Shown piece by piece: positions 1-6,576 of a DNA stretch of 8,539 nucleotides (within the stretch, counting starts at the first letter, position 1; every line of letters starts with the position of its first letter). The stretch spans positions 1 to 8,539 of the forward strand of contig JAVBOQ010000333.1 in the NCBI GenBank assembly GCA_031550455.1, written 5' to 3'. This DNA is from Avichristensenella sp031550455 (GTDB lineage Bacteria; Bacillota; Clostridia; Christensenellales; Aristaeellaceae). The notes under the pieces are model-generated. The model saw only the letters and a list, made by a program, of their open reading frames with translations. It did no database searches and was not told the origin of the DNA. Position numbers and translations under genes: made by a program.

Positions 1-137
1 GCATCGTCGCGGCGGATCTTTTTCCATACGGCGTTGTCGCTCTCCACTCGGCGTAGCGCTGCTACGCCTCGTTCCGGCTCCTAGCCGGATGAAAAAATCT
101 CTCGCCGCTTTGGATGCGTTAAGATTTTCCATTGGTA
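1..137 (-). repeat. MITE-like foldback repeat, left copy (truncated by window start)
   Basis: This stretch is the reverse complement of 3478-3594 and onward to the tip at 3458, with only two mismatches that I can see over 137 bases (G/A near position 51 and T/C near position 128). Compared with the complete right copy, about 20 bases of its outer tip lie before the window. The inner tip ends ATTGGTA at 131-137 and is followed by TAA, as in the other copy. It contains two perfect small hairpins, GGCGTAGC-GCT-GCTACGCC (50-68) and CCGGCT-CCT-AGCCGG (74-88). The two halves of the element are also roughly complementary, so the whole unit can fold back. It carries no coding capacity, as expected for a non-autonomous miniature element. 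Confidence 0.85.
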
Positions 138-172
138 TAAGAGAATCTGCGGAGGGGTGTTGTGGAGGTTGG

Positions 173-230
173 GGAACGCCAGGGGCTCTGATCCTGAACC
201 CTGTCAAAAGGGCAGAACCCTTGGCGTTCC
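173..230. repeat. Palindromic repeat upstream of the URO-D gene
   Basis: The ends GGAACGCCA (173-181) and TGGCGTTCC (222-230) are perfectly complementary and enclose a G/C-rich middle with its own short pairings. Read on the minus strand, the unit resembles the palindromic stretch at about 3656-3718: both run through a CCAA(A)GGG, CCCTTT-G-CAGGGT, GAGCCC, GGCG order and end in TCC. They therefore look like two diverged members of one dispersed intergenic repeat family. The right arm overlaps a candidate -35 box for the downstream gene. Confidence 0.6.
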
Positions 231-249
231 TTTCCTTCCTCCGTATACC
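221..249 (+). promoter_or_regulatory. Candidate promoter of the URO-D/rhamnosidase operon
   Basis: TTGGCG (221-226) and TATACC (244-249) are separated by 17 bases; each matches the sigma-70/SigA consensus at four of six positions. The predicted start would fall near 256, leaving a short leader that contains AAAAGGA (257-263) seven bases before the ATG at 271. The -35 lies in the right arm of the 173-230 palindrome. This is a modest match, and transcription could instead enter from upstream of the window. Confidence 0.35.
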
Positions 250-270
250 CTCCCGCAAAAGGACGGCGCC

Positions 271-1260
271 ATGACCCCGAGAGAACGGTTCCTTGCCGTG
301 CTGCGCGGCAAAAGGCCGGACGACCGCATGCCGATGGTCGAGTGGGCGGCCTGGTGGGACAAGACGATCCGGCGCTGGGAAGGCGAAGGACTGCCCGCCG
401 GGCTGCCCTTTGGCGAAAGCCTACGCTTTTTCGGCCTGGATCCGCTGGAAGGCCTGTACGCGGCGCCCGAAACGCCGCGGCCAAATGTTCACGGCGGCCC
501 CGTGATCGAAACCGAAGCGGAGTATGAGCGGCTGCTGCCCGCTTTGTTCAGCGACGCGCGCCTTGACGGCATCCGGGAGGCCGCGCACACCCTCCGCGCC
601 CGGCACGAGCGCGGCGAAACCTCGGTGCGCGTCTGGCTGGACGGCTTTTTTTGGTTTCCGAGAAAGCTGTTCGGCATTGAACCGCACCTGTACGCCTTCT
701 ATGACGAGCCCGACCTGATGCACCGGATCAACGCGGATCTCGCGGCGTTTAACCTGCGCGCGCTGGACGCGATTTTTTCGGAGATCACACCGGAGTTCGT
801 CGGCTTTGCCGAGGACATGTCCTACAACCACGGGCCGATGCTGTCCCGCGCGCTGTTTGACGCGTTTCTGCTGCCGTATTACCGCCGCGTGATTCCGTAC
901 ATCAAGCAAAAAGGCGTCGCGGCGCTGGTGGACAGCGACGGCGACATCACGACGATGGTGCCGTGGTTTCAGGCCGCCGGCATCGACGGCGCGTACCCGC
1001 TGGAGCGGCAGGCTGGCGTGGATATTGCCGCGTTGCGCGCCGCGTACCCGGATTTTATCCTGCTGGGCGGGTTTGACAAGATGGTGATGCACCAGGGCGA
1101 AGCCGCGATCCGCGCGGAATTTGAACGCATCCTGCCGGTGATGCGCGCCGGGTATTACATTCCGTCCGTCGACCACCAGACGCCGCCGGGCGTGTCGCTT
1201 GACGACTACCGGATCTACATCCGGCTGTTCGCGGAGTATTGCCGGGAGGCTGTGCGCTGA
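271..1260 (+). CDS. Uroporphyrinogen decarboxylase (URO-D) superfamily protein, function unknown
   Basis: This encodes 329 residues, close to the usual 330-370 of URO-D TIM barrels. The ATG at 271 is chosen because AAAAGGA ends seven bases before it; the open frame continues to 157, but that part overlaps the palindrome and candidate promoter. Family marks are the N-terminal ERFLAVLRGKRPDD segment, EDMSYNHGPM (181-190), VDSDGDI (220-226), LLGGFDK (264-270) and the C-terminal VDHQTPPGVSLDDY (300-313). The N-terminal RQAGR arginine motif of true HemE is missing, so haem synthesis is unlikely. The H-x-C zinc site of MtaA/CmuA-type methyltransferases is not visible either; Asp221 and Asp225 occupy that region. 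The gene is first in an operon, 19 bases ahead of a GH78-like gene. Inference: it acts in catabolism of a plant- or glycan-derived compound, perhaps methyl transfer or decarboxylation, but the substrate cannot be read from sequence. It is soluble, with no signal peptide. Confidence 0.85.
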   Translation: MTPRERFLAVLRGKRPDDRMPMVEWAAWWDKTIRRWEGEGLPAGLPFGESLRFFGLDPLEGLYAAPETPRPNVHGGPVIETEAEYERLLPALFSDARLDGIREAAHTLRARHERGETSVRVWLDGFFWFPRKLFGIEPHLYAFYDEPDLMHRINADLAAFNLRALDAIFSEITPEFVGFAEDMSYNHGPMLSRALFDAFLLPYYRRVIPYIKQKGVAALVDSDGDITTMVPWFQAAGIDGAYPLERQAGVDIAALRAAYPDFILLGGFDKMVMHQGEAAIRAEFERILPVMRAGYYIPSVDHQTPPGVSLDDYRIYIRLFAEYCREAVR

Positions 1261-1279
1261 CGCGCGAAAGGAGCGGACG

Positions 1280-3385
1280 ATGTTTCAATCCGCGAAACCG
1301 ATCTGGGCCAAGGGAATGGCCGAGGAGATCAACCTGTTTCTGGCGTTCACGTTCGCGCTGCCTGCGGGCGATATCCGGCTTGACATCACCGCGTCCGCCG
1401 CGTACCACCTGTACGTCAACGGCGCGTTTGTCGAGTACGGCCCGGCGCGCGCCGGGGACGGGCATTTCCGCGTCAGCCGCATCGAGATCGGCGATCGGCT
1501 GATACTGCCGGAGAACGAAGTCCGCGTGCTGGTCGCGGGCTATAACCTGTCGTGCTTCGAATACACGCTGCACCCGTCGTTCCTGACGCTCGAAGCGGTG
1601 CGGGGCGCGCGGATATTGTTCGCGACGGGCCGGGACGCGGTCTGCTGCCGGCAGCATCGGCGCAAGCTGCGCTTCACCGAGAAATATTCAAACCAGCGCG
1701 TGTTCACCGAGGCGTTCGACCTGTCCGCCGGGGACGGCGAACCGCTCGCGGTGGAAACGCTGCCGCCGCCGGTCTATCTTTCGCGCGCCACGCCGGTCTG
1801 CCGCAATATCCGGCTCGACCCGGAACCCGCCTATGAGGAAGGCGACGTCGCGCGCGGCGAGACCGCGCTGCCCGTAGGATACCGGCAATTCACGCCGCTT
1901 TTGAATCCGGGCGTCGCCGCGTTTGAAACGCTGGATCTTCATCTGTACCGCGAGGTGGACATGCTTCGCTGCGCGAACCCGGCCCCGCCGGAAGCGTCGG
2001 ACGGACCGCTGCCCCAAGGCCGCTATCGGTGCTATAAGATCCGGCGCAACAGCACCGGGCTGATCGCGCTTTCCTTCACCGCGACGGAAGCGGCGGAGCT
2101 GTATTTCGTCTTTGACGAACTGCTGATGGACGGCAGGATTCTGGTCAAACGGTCCAACTGCGTCAACGCGATCAAAATCAACGCGCCGGCGGGCGCGCAT
2201 GAGGTGCTCACGTTCGAGCCCTATACGCTGCAATACGGCAAGCTGTGCGTGCTTCGGGGCGAGGTGCGTGACGTGTCGCTTTCGCTCGTCGAGATCGCGT
2301 ATCCGCCGATCGACGCGCCGGAACTTGAGGACGGCGAGCTGAACCTGATCCTCGAAAGCGCGGTCGAAACGTTCCGGCAGAACGCCACGGACATTTACAT
2401 GGACTGCCCTTCGCGCGAGCGGGCGGGCTGGCTCTGCGACAGCTTTTTCACCGCGCGCAGCGAGTGGGCGCTGACGGGCGGCGCGGCGGTGGAGCACAGT
2501 TTTCTCGAAAACTTTGTCCGAACGACCGGCTTCCGTCTCGATCCGCCGATGCCGGACGGCATGTTCCCAATGTGCTACCCGGCGAGCCATGACTACATTG
2601 GCGGGCTGAAGGTCAACCGCAGAAACTACATCCCGAACTGGGCGATGTGGCTCGTGCTGGAACTGGACGAATACGCGCGCGCGCGAAACGGCGACGCGGC
2701 GCTTGTCGAGCGGTTCCGCGAGCCGGTCGGGCGGCTGCTTCGCTATTTCGCGTCCTGTGAAAACAGCGACGGGCTGATCGAGGATCTGCCCGGCTGGGTG
2801 TTCCTCGAATGGTCGCGCGCGAACGATCCGGACGTGGTCTGCGGCGTCAATTATCCGACCAACATGCTCTACGGCATGATGTTGGACGCGGCGGCAAGGC
2901 TGTACGGCGACGGCGCGCTCGCCGTGAAGGCCGGAGCGATCCGCGATACGATCCGGCGGCAGGCGTTCGACGGGCGGTTTTTCGTAGACAACGCGGTTCG
3001 GCGGGACGGCGCGCTCCGTCAAACCGGCAACAAGACCGAGGCGTGCCAGTATTACGCGTTCTTCACCGGAACGGCCACGCCCGCTTCGCATCCGGCGCTG
3101 TTCGATACCCTGATGCGCGACTTTGGCCCGGATCGCAAGCAAACGGCGCTGCACCCGGACGTCGCGTTCGCCAACGCCTTTGTCGGCAATTACCTGCGCA
3201 TGGAGATTTTGCGCGCCGAAAAGCGCTATGAGCAGATGATCCGCGAGATCCGCGGGTATTTCCTCGGCATGGCGCGGCGCACCGGCACGCTCTGGGAGCA
3301 TGACCAGGAAAAGGCGAGCTGCAACCACGGCTTCGCGTCGTACGTCGCGTGTCTGTTGTTGGAGGCTGCGGACAGGAAGGGTTGA
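1280..3385 (+). CDS. Alpha-L-rhamnosidase-like glycoside hydrolase (GH78 type), cytoplasmic
   Basis: This encodes 701 residues. The ATG at 1280 is preceded by GAAAGGAG (1267-1274), which supports this start over upstream in-frame codons. An N-terminal beta-sandwich domain (about 1-120) has the GH78 accessory signature YHLYVNG...YGPAR. A second beta domain follows to about 350, then the (alpha/alpha)6 barrel. The hallmark DCPSRERAGWLCD (375-387) gives Asp375, Glu380 and Asp387 with the spacing of the rhamnose-binding and catalytic acids of GH78. TGTLWEHD places the late glutamate at 673, followed by SCNHGFASY. The protein is shorter than many 900-1000-residue GH78 enzymes and has no signal peptide or membrane segment, so it should hydrolyse imported rhamnosides in the cytosol. 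It forms an operon with the URO-D paralog. Specificity is inferred; related linkages are possible. A hairpin pair follows the stop codon. Confidence 0.88.
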   Translation: MFQSAKPIWAKGMAEEINLFLAFTFALPAGDIRLDITASAAYHLYVNGAFVEYGPARAGDGHFRVSRIEIGDRLILPENEVRVLVAGYNLSCFEYTLHPSFLTLEAVRGARILFATGRDAVCCRQHRRKLRFTEKYSNQRVFTEAFDLSAGDGEPLAVETLPPPVYLSRATPVCRNIRLDPEPAYEEGDVARGETALPVGYRQFTPLLNPGVAAFETLDLHLYREVDMLRCANPAPPEASDGPLPQGRYRCYKIRRNSTGLIALSFTATEAAELYFVFDELLMDGRILVKRSNCVNAIKINAPAGAHEVLTFEPYTLQYGKLCVLRGEVRDVSLSLVEIAYPPIDAPELEDGELNLILESAVETFRQNATDIYMDCPSRERAGWLCDSFFTARSEWALTGGAAVEHSFLENFVRTTGFRLDPPMPDGMFPMCYPASHDYIGGLKVNRRNYIPNWAMWLVLELDEYARARNGDAALVERFREPVGRLLRYFASCENSDGLIEDLPGWVFLEWSRANDPDVVCGVNYPTNMLYGMMLDAAARLYGDGALAVKAGAIRDTIRRQAFDGRFFVDNAVRRDGALRQTGNKTEACQYYAFFTGTATPASHPALFDTLMRDFGPDRKQTALHPDVAFANAFVGNYLRMEILRAEKRYEQMIREIRGYFLGMARRTGTLWEHDQEKASCNHGFASYVACLLLEAADRKG

Positions 3386-3394
3386 AGGGGGATG

Positions 3395-3445
3395 CCGGGA
3401 GGCTCTGCCTCCTGGACCTCCGCTTAAGGGCCATTGGCCCTTAAG
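3395..3445. repeat. Two adjacent perfect hairpins after the rhamnosidase gene
   Basis: GGAGGC-TCT-GCCTCC (3398-3412, extendable to CCGGGAGGC/GCCTCCTGG through one G-U pair) is followed by CTTAAGGGCC-ATT-GGCCCTTAAG (3423-3445). They begin ten bases after the TGA at 3383-3385. No clear T-run follows the second stem (AATCCCTTCTTA), so this is a weak intrinsic terminator at best. Similar GGAGGCTCTGCCTCC units are, from general experience, common between genes in Clostridia, so it may be a dispersed intergenic palindrome with a 3'-end stabilising role. Confidence 0.7.
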
Positions 3446-3457
3446 AATCCCTTCTTA

Positions 3458-3614
3458 TACCAATGGAGAATCTTAACGCATCCAAAGCGGCGAGAGATTT
3501 TTTCATCCGGCTAGGAGCCGGAACGAGGCGTAGCAGCGCTACGTCGAGTGGAGAGCGACAACGCCGTATGGAAAAAGATCCGCCGCGACGATGCGGTAAG
3601 GTTTGGAATTGGTA
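3458..3614 (+). repeat. MITE-like foldback repeat, complete right copy
   Basis: A 157 bp element is bounded by TACCAAT (3458-3464) and ATTGGTA (3608-3614). The outer 26 bases of the two ends agree at 19 positions when one is reverse-complemented, giving imperfect terminal inverted repeats. TTA stands directly outside both ends (3455-3457 and 3615-3617), a possible 3 bp target duplication. The interior holds CCGGCT-AGG-AGCCGG and the GCGTAGC/GCTACG palindrome, and the two halves pair imperfectly over most of their length. The element is nearly identical to 1-137 but inverted, which implies recent spread or conversion. There is no open frame of note inside. Confidence 0.85.
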
Positions 3615-3647
3615 TTAGGGCCAGATTATCAGGTTCTGCGGTGAGAC

Positions 3648-3683
3648 AAAAAGAAGGGATTCCAAAGGGATGAATCCCTTTGG
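3648..3683 (-). terminator. Intrinsic terminator of the hybrid kinase gene, with a competing hairpin
   Basis: On the minus strand AAGGGATTC (3680-3672) pairs with GAATCCCTT (3662-3654) through a nine-base loop and is followed by C and five T (3653-3648), a good rho-independent terminator about 45 bases past the kinase stop. The same bases can form a different, mutually exclusive stem, CCAAAGGGA/TCCCTTTGG (3683-3662) with a tetraloop, which would remove the T-run from the base of the stem. No comparable T-run exists on the plus side. Confidence 0.7.
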
Positions 3684-3725
3684 CAGGGTGTTTTACGGAG
3701 CCCGGCGGTCTTTTCCTTCTTCCGT

Positions 3726-6521
3726 CTATCTCTTCTGATTGGCCAGTATCCATCTTTTGAGCGTCGCGTACAGCAGCTCCGGTTCGATCGGCTTGGTGAC
3801 ATGGTCGTTCATGCCGGCGTCGATGCTCTTTTCGTGGTCGCCGCTCATGGCGTGCGCGGTCATCGCGATGATCGGCAGGTTCCTGTATTGCGGCATCGCG
3901 CGGATGGCGGCCGTCGCGGTCAGCCCGTCCATGACCGGCATTTGGATATCCATCAGGATCAGCTCATAATCGCCCCGCACGAGCATGTCCACGGCTTCCC
4001 GGCCGTTGCCGGCGATGTCGACGGTGTACCCGGCCATCGTCAGCAGCTCATTGGCGATGATCTGGTTGATCTCGTTGTCCTCCGCCAGAAGGATCTTTTT
4101 AACGCGCGCCATGTCGATGCCTTCGGACTCCTGTTCGAGGCTCGCGGCGGGCGCGGCGGCCGCGGACTCGTCTGTGGCGATCTCAAACTCGGCGGTGATA
4201 TAGAACGTCGTGCCGGCGCCCGGCTCGCTCTCGCACCTGATGTCGCCGTGCCACATGTGGACACGCTTTTTGCAAATGGCGAGGCCGAGCCCCGTGCCGC
4301 CGTACTTGCGCGTCGTCGATGTGTCCGCCTGCATGAACGGCGCGAACAGGCCGACGATCTGCTGCTTGTTCATGCCGATGCCGGTATCGCGGACGATGAA
4401 CTGCAGCCGCGTGCGTTCCGCGTCGCGGGAAAGCTCCTCCACGGACAGCGTGATGCCGCCGCGCTCCGTGAACTTGACCGCGTTGCCGGTCAGGTTCATC
4501 AGCACCTGCGCGAGGCGCAACGGATCGCCGCGCAACCGCCTGGGCAGCGTGTCCGGAATATCAAACGCCAGCGCCAGGTTCTTTTCACGCATGCGCGGTC
4601 CGAACATGTCGACCATCTGCTGAATCACGTCGCCGAGCAGGAAATCGACGTTCTCCATTTCCAATTTGCCGGCCTCGATCTTCGAAAAATCCAGAATATC
4701 GTTGATGATGCGCAGCAGCGTCTTGGCGGACTGTTCCGTCTTGCGCAGGTAATCCGTCTGCTTGGCGGTGAAGGCTTCCATGCTTTCCGACTGGATGATG
4801 TGCAGCATGCCGAGAATCGCGTTCATCGGCGTGCGGATTTCATGGCTCATGTTGGCGAGGAACTCGCTCTTGGACCGCGCGCTCTCCTCGGCCGCGTCGC
4901 GCGCAAGGCGGAGATCCGCCTCGACCTGCCGCACCTCGGCCATCATTTTTTTGTATTCGCGCAAATCGCGCGTGTAACCGGCGACAATATAGCTGTCGCC
5001 GCGCTTGACACGCACCAGCGTGATCTCCGCCGGGACCGGCGTGCCGTCGAGCTTCTGATGCATCCACTCAAACACGGCGCGGCCCTCGCGGAAGGCGCGC
5101 GTGATGTTTTCGACAGCCATATCGGACGACAGGCGGCCGCAGGGCTGGCGCTCGGGCGACAGGTCAAAGAACCTGTCGAGGTACTCCCGCTTGCTTGTCA
5201 GGTCGAACAGGTTGACGGCTTCCTGGTTGCAGTCGATGTTGTTGAACCGTTCGTCCCAGAGATTGCAGCATAGCGGCGTCGCGTCCAGCATGATCCGCGT
5301 GCGCTCGTTGGCTTCCTCCATGACCGCGTTCATTTTTTTGAATTCACGCAGGTCGCGGGTGTATCCCAGCACGATATGGCCCTCGCCGCGCTTGACGCGC
5401 ACGAGCGTGATCTCGGCCGGGATCGGCGTGCGGTCGAGCAACTGGTGCATCCATTCGAAGACGACCTTGCCCTCGCGGAACGCGCGTGTGATGTATTTGG
5501 CCGCCAGCTCCGACGATGGGCTGCCGTTCGGCTGAAATTCCGGCGAGAGGTCGTAAAACCGGTCGAGGTATTCCTGCTTGCTGGACAGGCGGAACAGGCT
5601 CATGGCCTCTAAGTTGCAGTCAATGTTGTTAAAATTCTCGTCCCAGAAGTTGCAGCACAAAGGCGTCGCGTCCAGCATGATCTTGGCGCGTTCGTTCGCG
5701 TCGTTCATCTCGGTCAGCATCTTTTTCGTCTCGCGCAGGTCACGGGTGTACCCGGCGACGATATACGCGTCGCCGCGCCTGACGCGCACCAGCGTGACTT
5801 CGGCCGGAACCTCCGTGCCATCAAGTTTCTGGTGCATCCATTCGAACACCGCGCGGCCCGTCTCAAACGCCTGCTGAATGTACACATTTGACATGTCCGA
5901 CGACAGGCGGCCGTCCGGCTGATACGTCGGCGAAAGCTCATCGAAGCGGTCGATATATTCCTGACGGTTTTTCAGGCCGAACAGATCGATCGCGGCCTGA
6001 TTGCAGTCGACGTTGTTGCCGTTTTCGTCGCGCAGGTTGCAACACAGCGGCGTCGCGTCCAGCATGATCTTGACGCGCTCGTTCGCCTCGTTGACCTCGC
6101 CGACGATCGTCTGGAAAGCGTGGCTGTCCTGCATGTCTTGCGTGCTGCCGAGCAGGTACATCCGGCCCGGCGTCTGATGCGAATAATTCCTGCTGAAACT
6201 GCGCAGCCAGTGCCAGTCCTGGCTGTCGTCGTTCCAGACGCGATACTCGATCGTGCGCGCCTCGCCGGGGTGCGCGAACAGGTCGGCGATCTCCGCCTGG
6301 ATGCGATGCGCGTCGTCCTTATGGCACAGCGACATCAGGTTTTGGAACGGCATGCTGCTGTCCTCAGTCGGCAGGCCGAACATCGCGGCGGCGCGCCCGT
6401 CCATATGGATTTCGAGCCGGTCGCCTTCGCCGAGTATTTCCCATGTGCCGAGCATCGAAAATGAAAGTATGTCCTCTAGCGCCTGTTGGCGCGACAATCC
6501 TTTGTGCCAAGCGGGAATCAT
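3726..6521 (-). CDS. Soluble hybrid sensor histidine kinase (PAS x4, HisKA, HATPase_c, REC)
   Basis: This encodes 931 residues. The ATG at 6521 is chosen because AAGGAGG (6535-6529) lies seven bases upstream; the frame opens earlier but without such a site. Domains in order: a divergent PAS (about 15-130, with WHWLRSFSRNY), three tandem PAS copies with exact 129-residue period (146-274, 275-403, 404-532), a helical linker, HisKA with phosphoacceptor His560 in SHEIRTP, and HATPase_c with N-box Asn680, G1 DTGIG (712-716) and G2 YGGTGLGL (740-747). An Ala/Glu-rich linker leads to a REC domain with acidic pair Glu814/Asp815, phosphoacceptor Asp858, Thr888 and Lys910. All catalytic residues are present. 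There are no membrane segments, so it should sense an intracellular signal. Each PAS copy carries a conserved Cys-Cys-x11-Cys. There is no DNA-binding output, and no Hpt or partner regulator is visible nearby. It is transcribed convergently with the rhamnosidase operon; a link in function is possible but unproven. Confidence 0.95.
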   Translation of the reverse strand: MIPAWHKGLSRQQALEDILSFSMLGTWEILGEGDRLEIHMDGRAAAMFGLPTEDSSMPFQNLMSLCHKDDAHRIQAEIADLFAHPGEARTIEYRVWNDDSQDWHWLRSFSRNYSHQTPGRMYLLGSTQDMQDSHAFQTIVGEVNEANERVKIMLDATPLCCNLRDENGNNVDCNQAAIDLFGLKNRQEYIDRFDELSPTYQPDGRLSSDMSNVYIQQAFETGRAVFEWMHQKLDGTEVPAEVTLVRVRRGDAYIVAGYTRDLRETKKMLTEMNDANERAKIMLDATPLCCNFWDENFNNIDCNLEAMSLFRLSSKQEYLDRFYDLSPEFQPNGSPSSELAAKYITRAFREGKVVFEWMHQLLDRTPIPAEITLVRVKRGEGHIVLGYTRDLREFKKMNAVMEEANERTRIMLDATPLCCNLWDERFNNIDCNQEAVNLFDLTSKREYLDRFFDLSPERQPCGRLSSDMAVENITRAFREGRAVFEWMHQKLDGTPVPAEITLVRVKRGDSYIVAGYTRDLREYKKMMAEVRQVEADLRLARDAAEESARSKSEFLANMSHEIRTPMNAILGMLHIIQSESMEAFTAKQTDYLRKTEQSAKTLLRIINDILDFSKIEAGKLEMENVDFLLGDVIQQMVDMFGPRMREKNLALAFDIPDTLPRRLRGDPLRLAQVLMNLTGNAVKFTERGGITLSVEELSRDAERTRLQFIVRDTGIGMNKQQIVGLFAPFMQADTSTTRKYGGTGLGLAICKKRVHMWHGDIRCESEPGAGTTFYITAEFEIATDESAAAAPAASLEQESEGIDMARVKKILLAEDNEINQIIANELLTMAGYTVDIAGNGREAVDMLVRGDYELILMDIQMPVMDGLTATAAIRAMPQYRNLPIIAMTAHAMSGDHEKSIDAGMNDHVTKPIEPELLYATLKRWILANQKR
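4926..6086 (-). repeat. Three direct 387 bp repeats encoding the tandem PAS domains
   Basis: The units are 6086-5700, 5699-5313 and 5312-4926, with no spacer. Each begins with a codon run for ANER followed by IMLDATPLCCN. DNA is also conserved: GGCGTCGCGTCCAGCATGAT recurs at 6049, 5662 and 5275, exactly 387 bases apart. The frame is kept, so unequal exchange between units would add or remove whole PAS domains. Confidence 0.9.
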
Positions 6522-6528
6522 GCAATTG

Positions 6529-6535
6529 CCTCCTT
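6529..6535 (-). promoter_or_regulatory. Strong ribosome binding site fixing the kinase start
   Basis: AAGGAGG on the minus strand ends seven bases before the ATG at 6521. It decides between this start and in-frame ATG codons further upstream (up to 6668), none of which has a comparable site. Confidence 0.85.
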
Positions 6536-6545
6536 GGGAACCCGG

Positions 6546-6560
6546 GGCGGCTTTGCCGCC
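6546..6560 (-). other. Small hairpin in the kinase leader
   Basis: On the minus strand GGCGGC-AAA-GCCGCC is a perfect six-pair stem with a three-base loop, eleven bases upstream of the Shine-Dalgarno sequence. It would lie in the 5' leader if the promoter at 6577-6605 is used. It could affect stability or translation of the message; no T-run follows, so it is not a terminator. Confidence 0.5.
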
Positions 6561-6576
6561 TCCGAAAACTGCTATC

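Noticed and set aside
271..1260. Call as HemE (haem biosynthesis)
   Set aside because: The N-terminal RQAGR arginine motif is absent and the neighbour is a glycosidase, not haem genes.
1688..3328. Long minus-strand open frame (546 codons) antisense to the rhamnosidase gene
   Set aside because: It is an effect of high GC in codon positions of the GH78-like gene; its protein is rich in Arg, Ala and His with no recognisable domain, and the plus-strand product has clear catalytic motifs.
1..3614. Call as a proven composite transposon
   Set aside because: No transposase gene lies inside, the left copy is incomplete in the window, and the outer flanks cannot be compared for a shared target duplication.
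3801..5273. Plus-strand open frame of 490 codons across the kinase gene
   Set aside because: It lies antisense to HisKA, HATPase and REC motifs that are unmistakable on the minus strand; the translation shows no family features.
4926..6086. CRISPR-like or non-coding direct repeats
   Set aside because: The 387 base period is in frame and encodes PAS domains, with no short repeat/spacer alternation.
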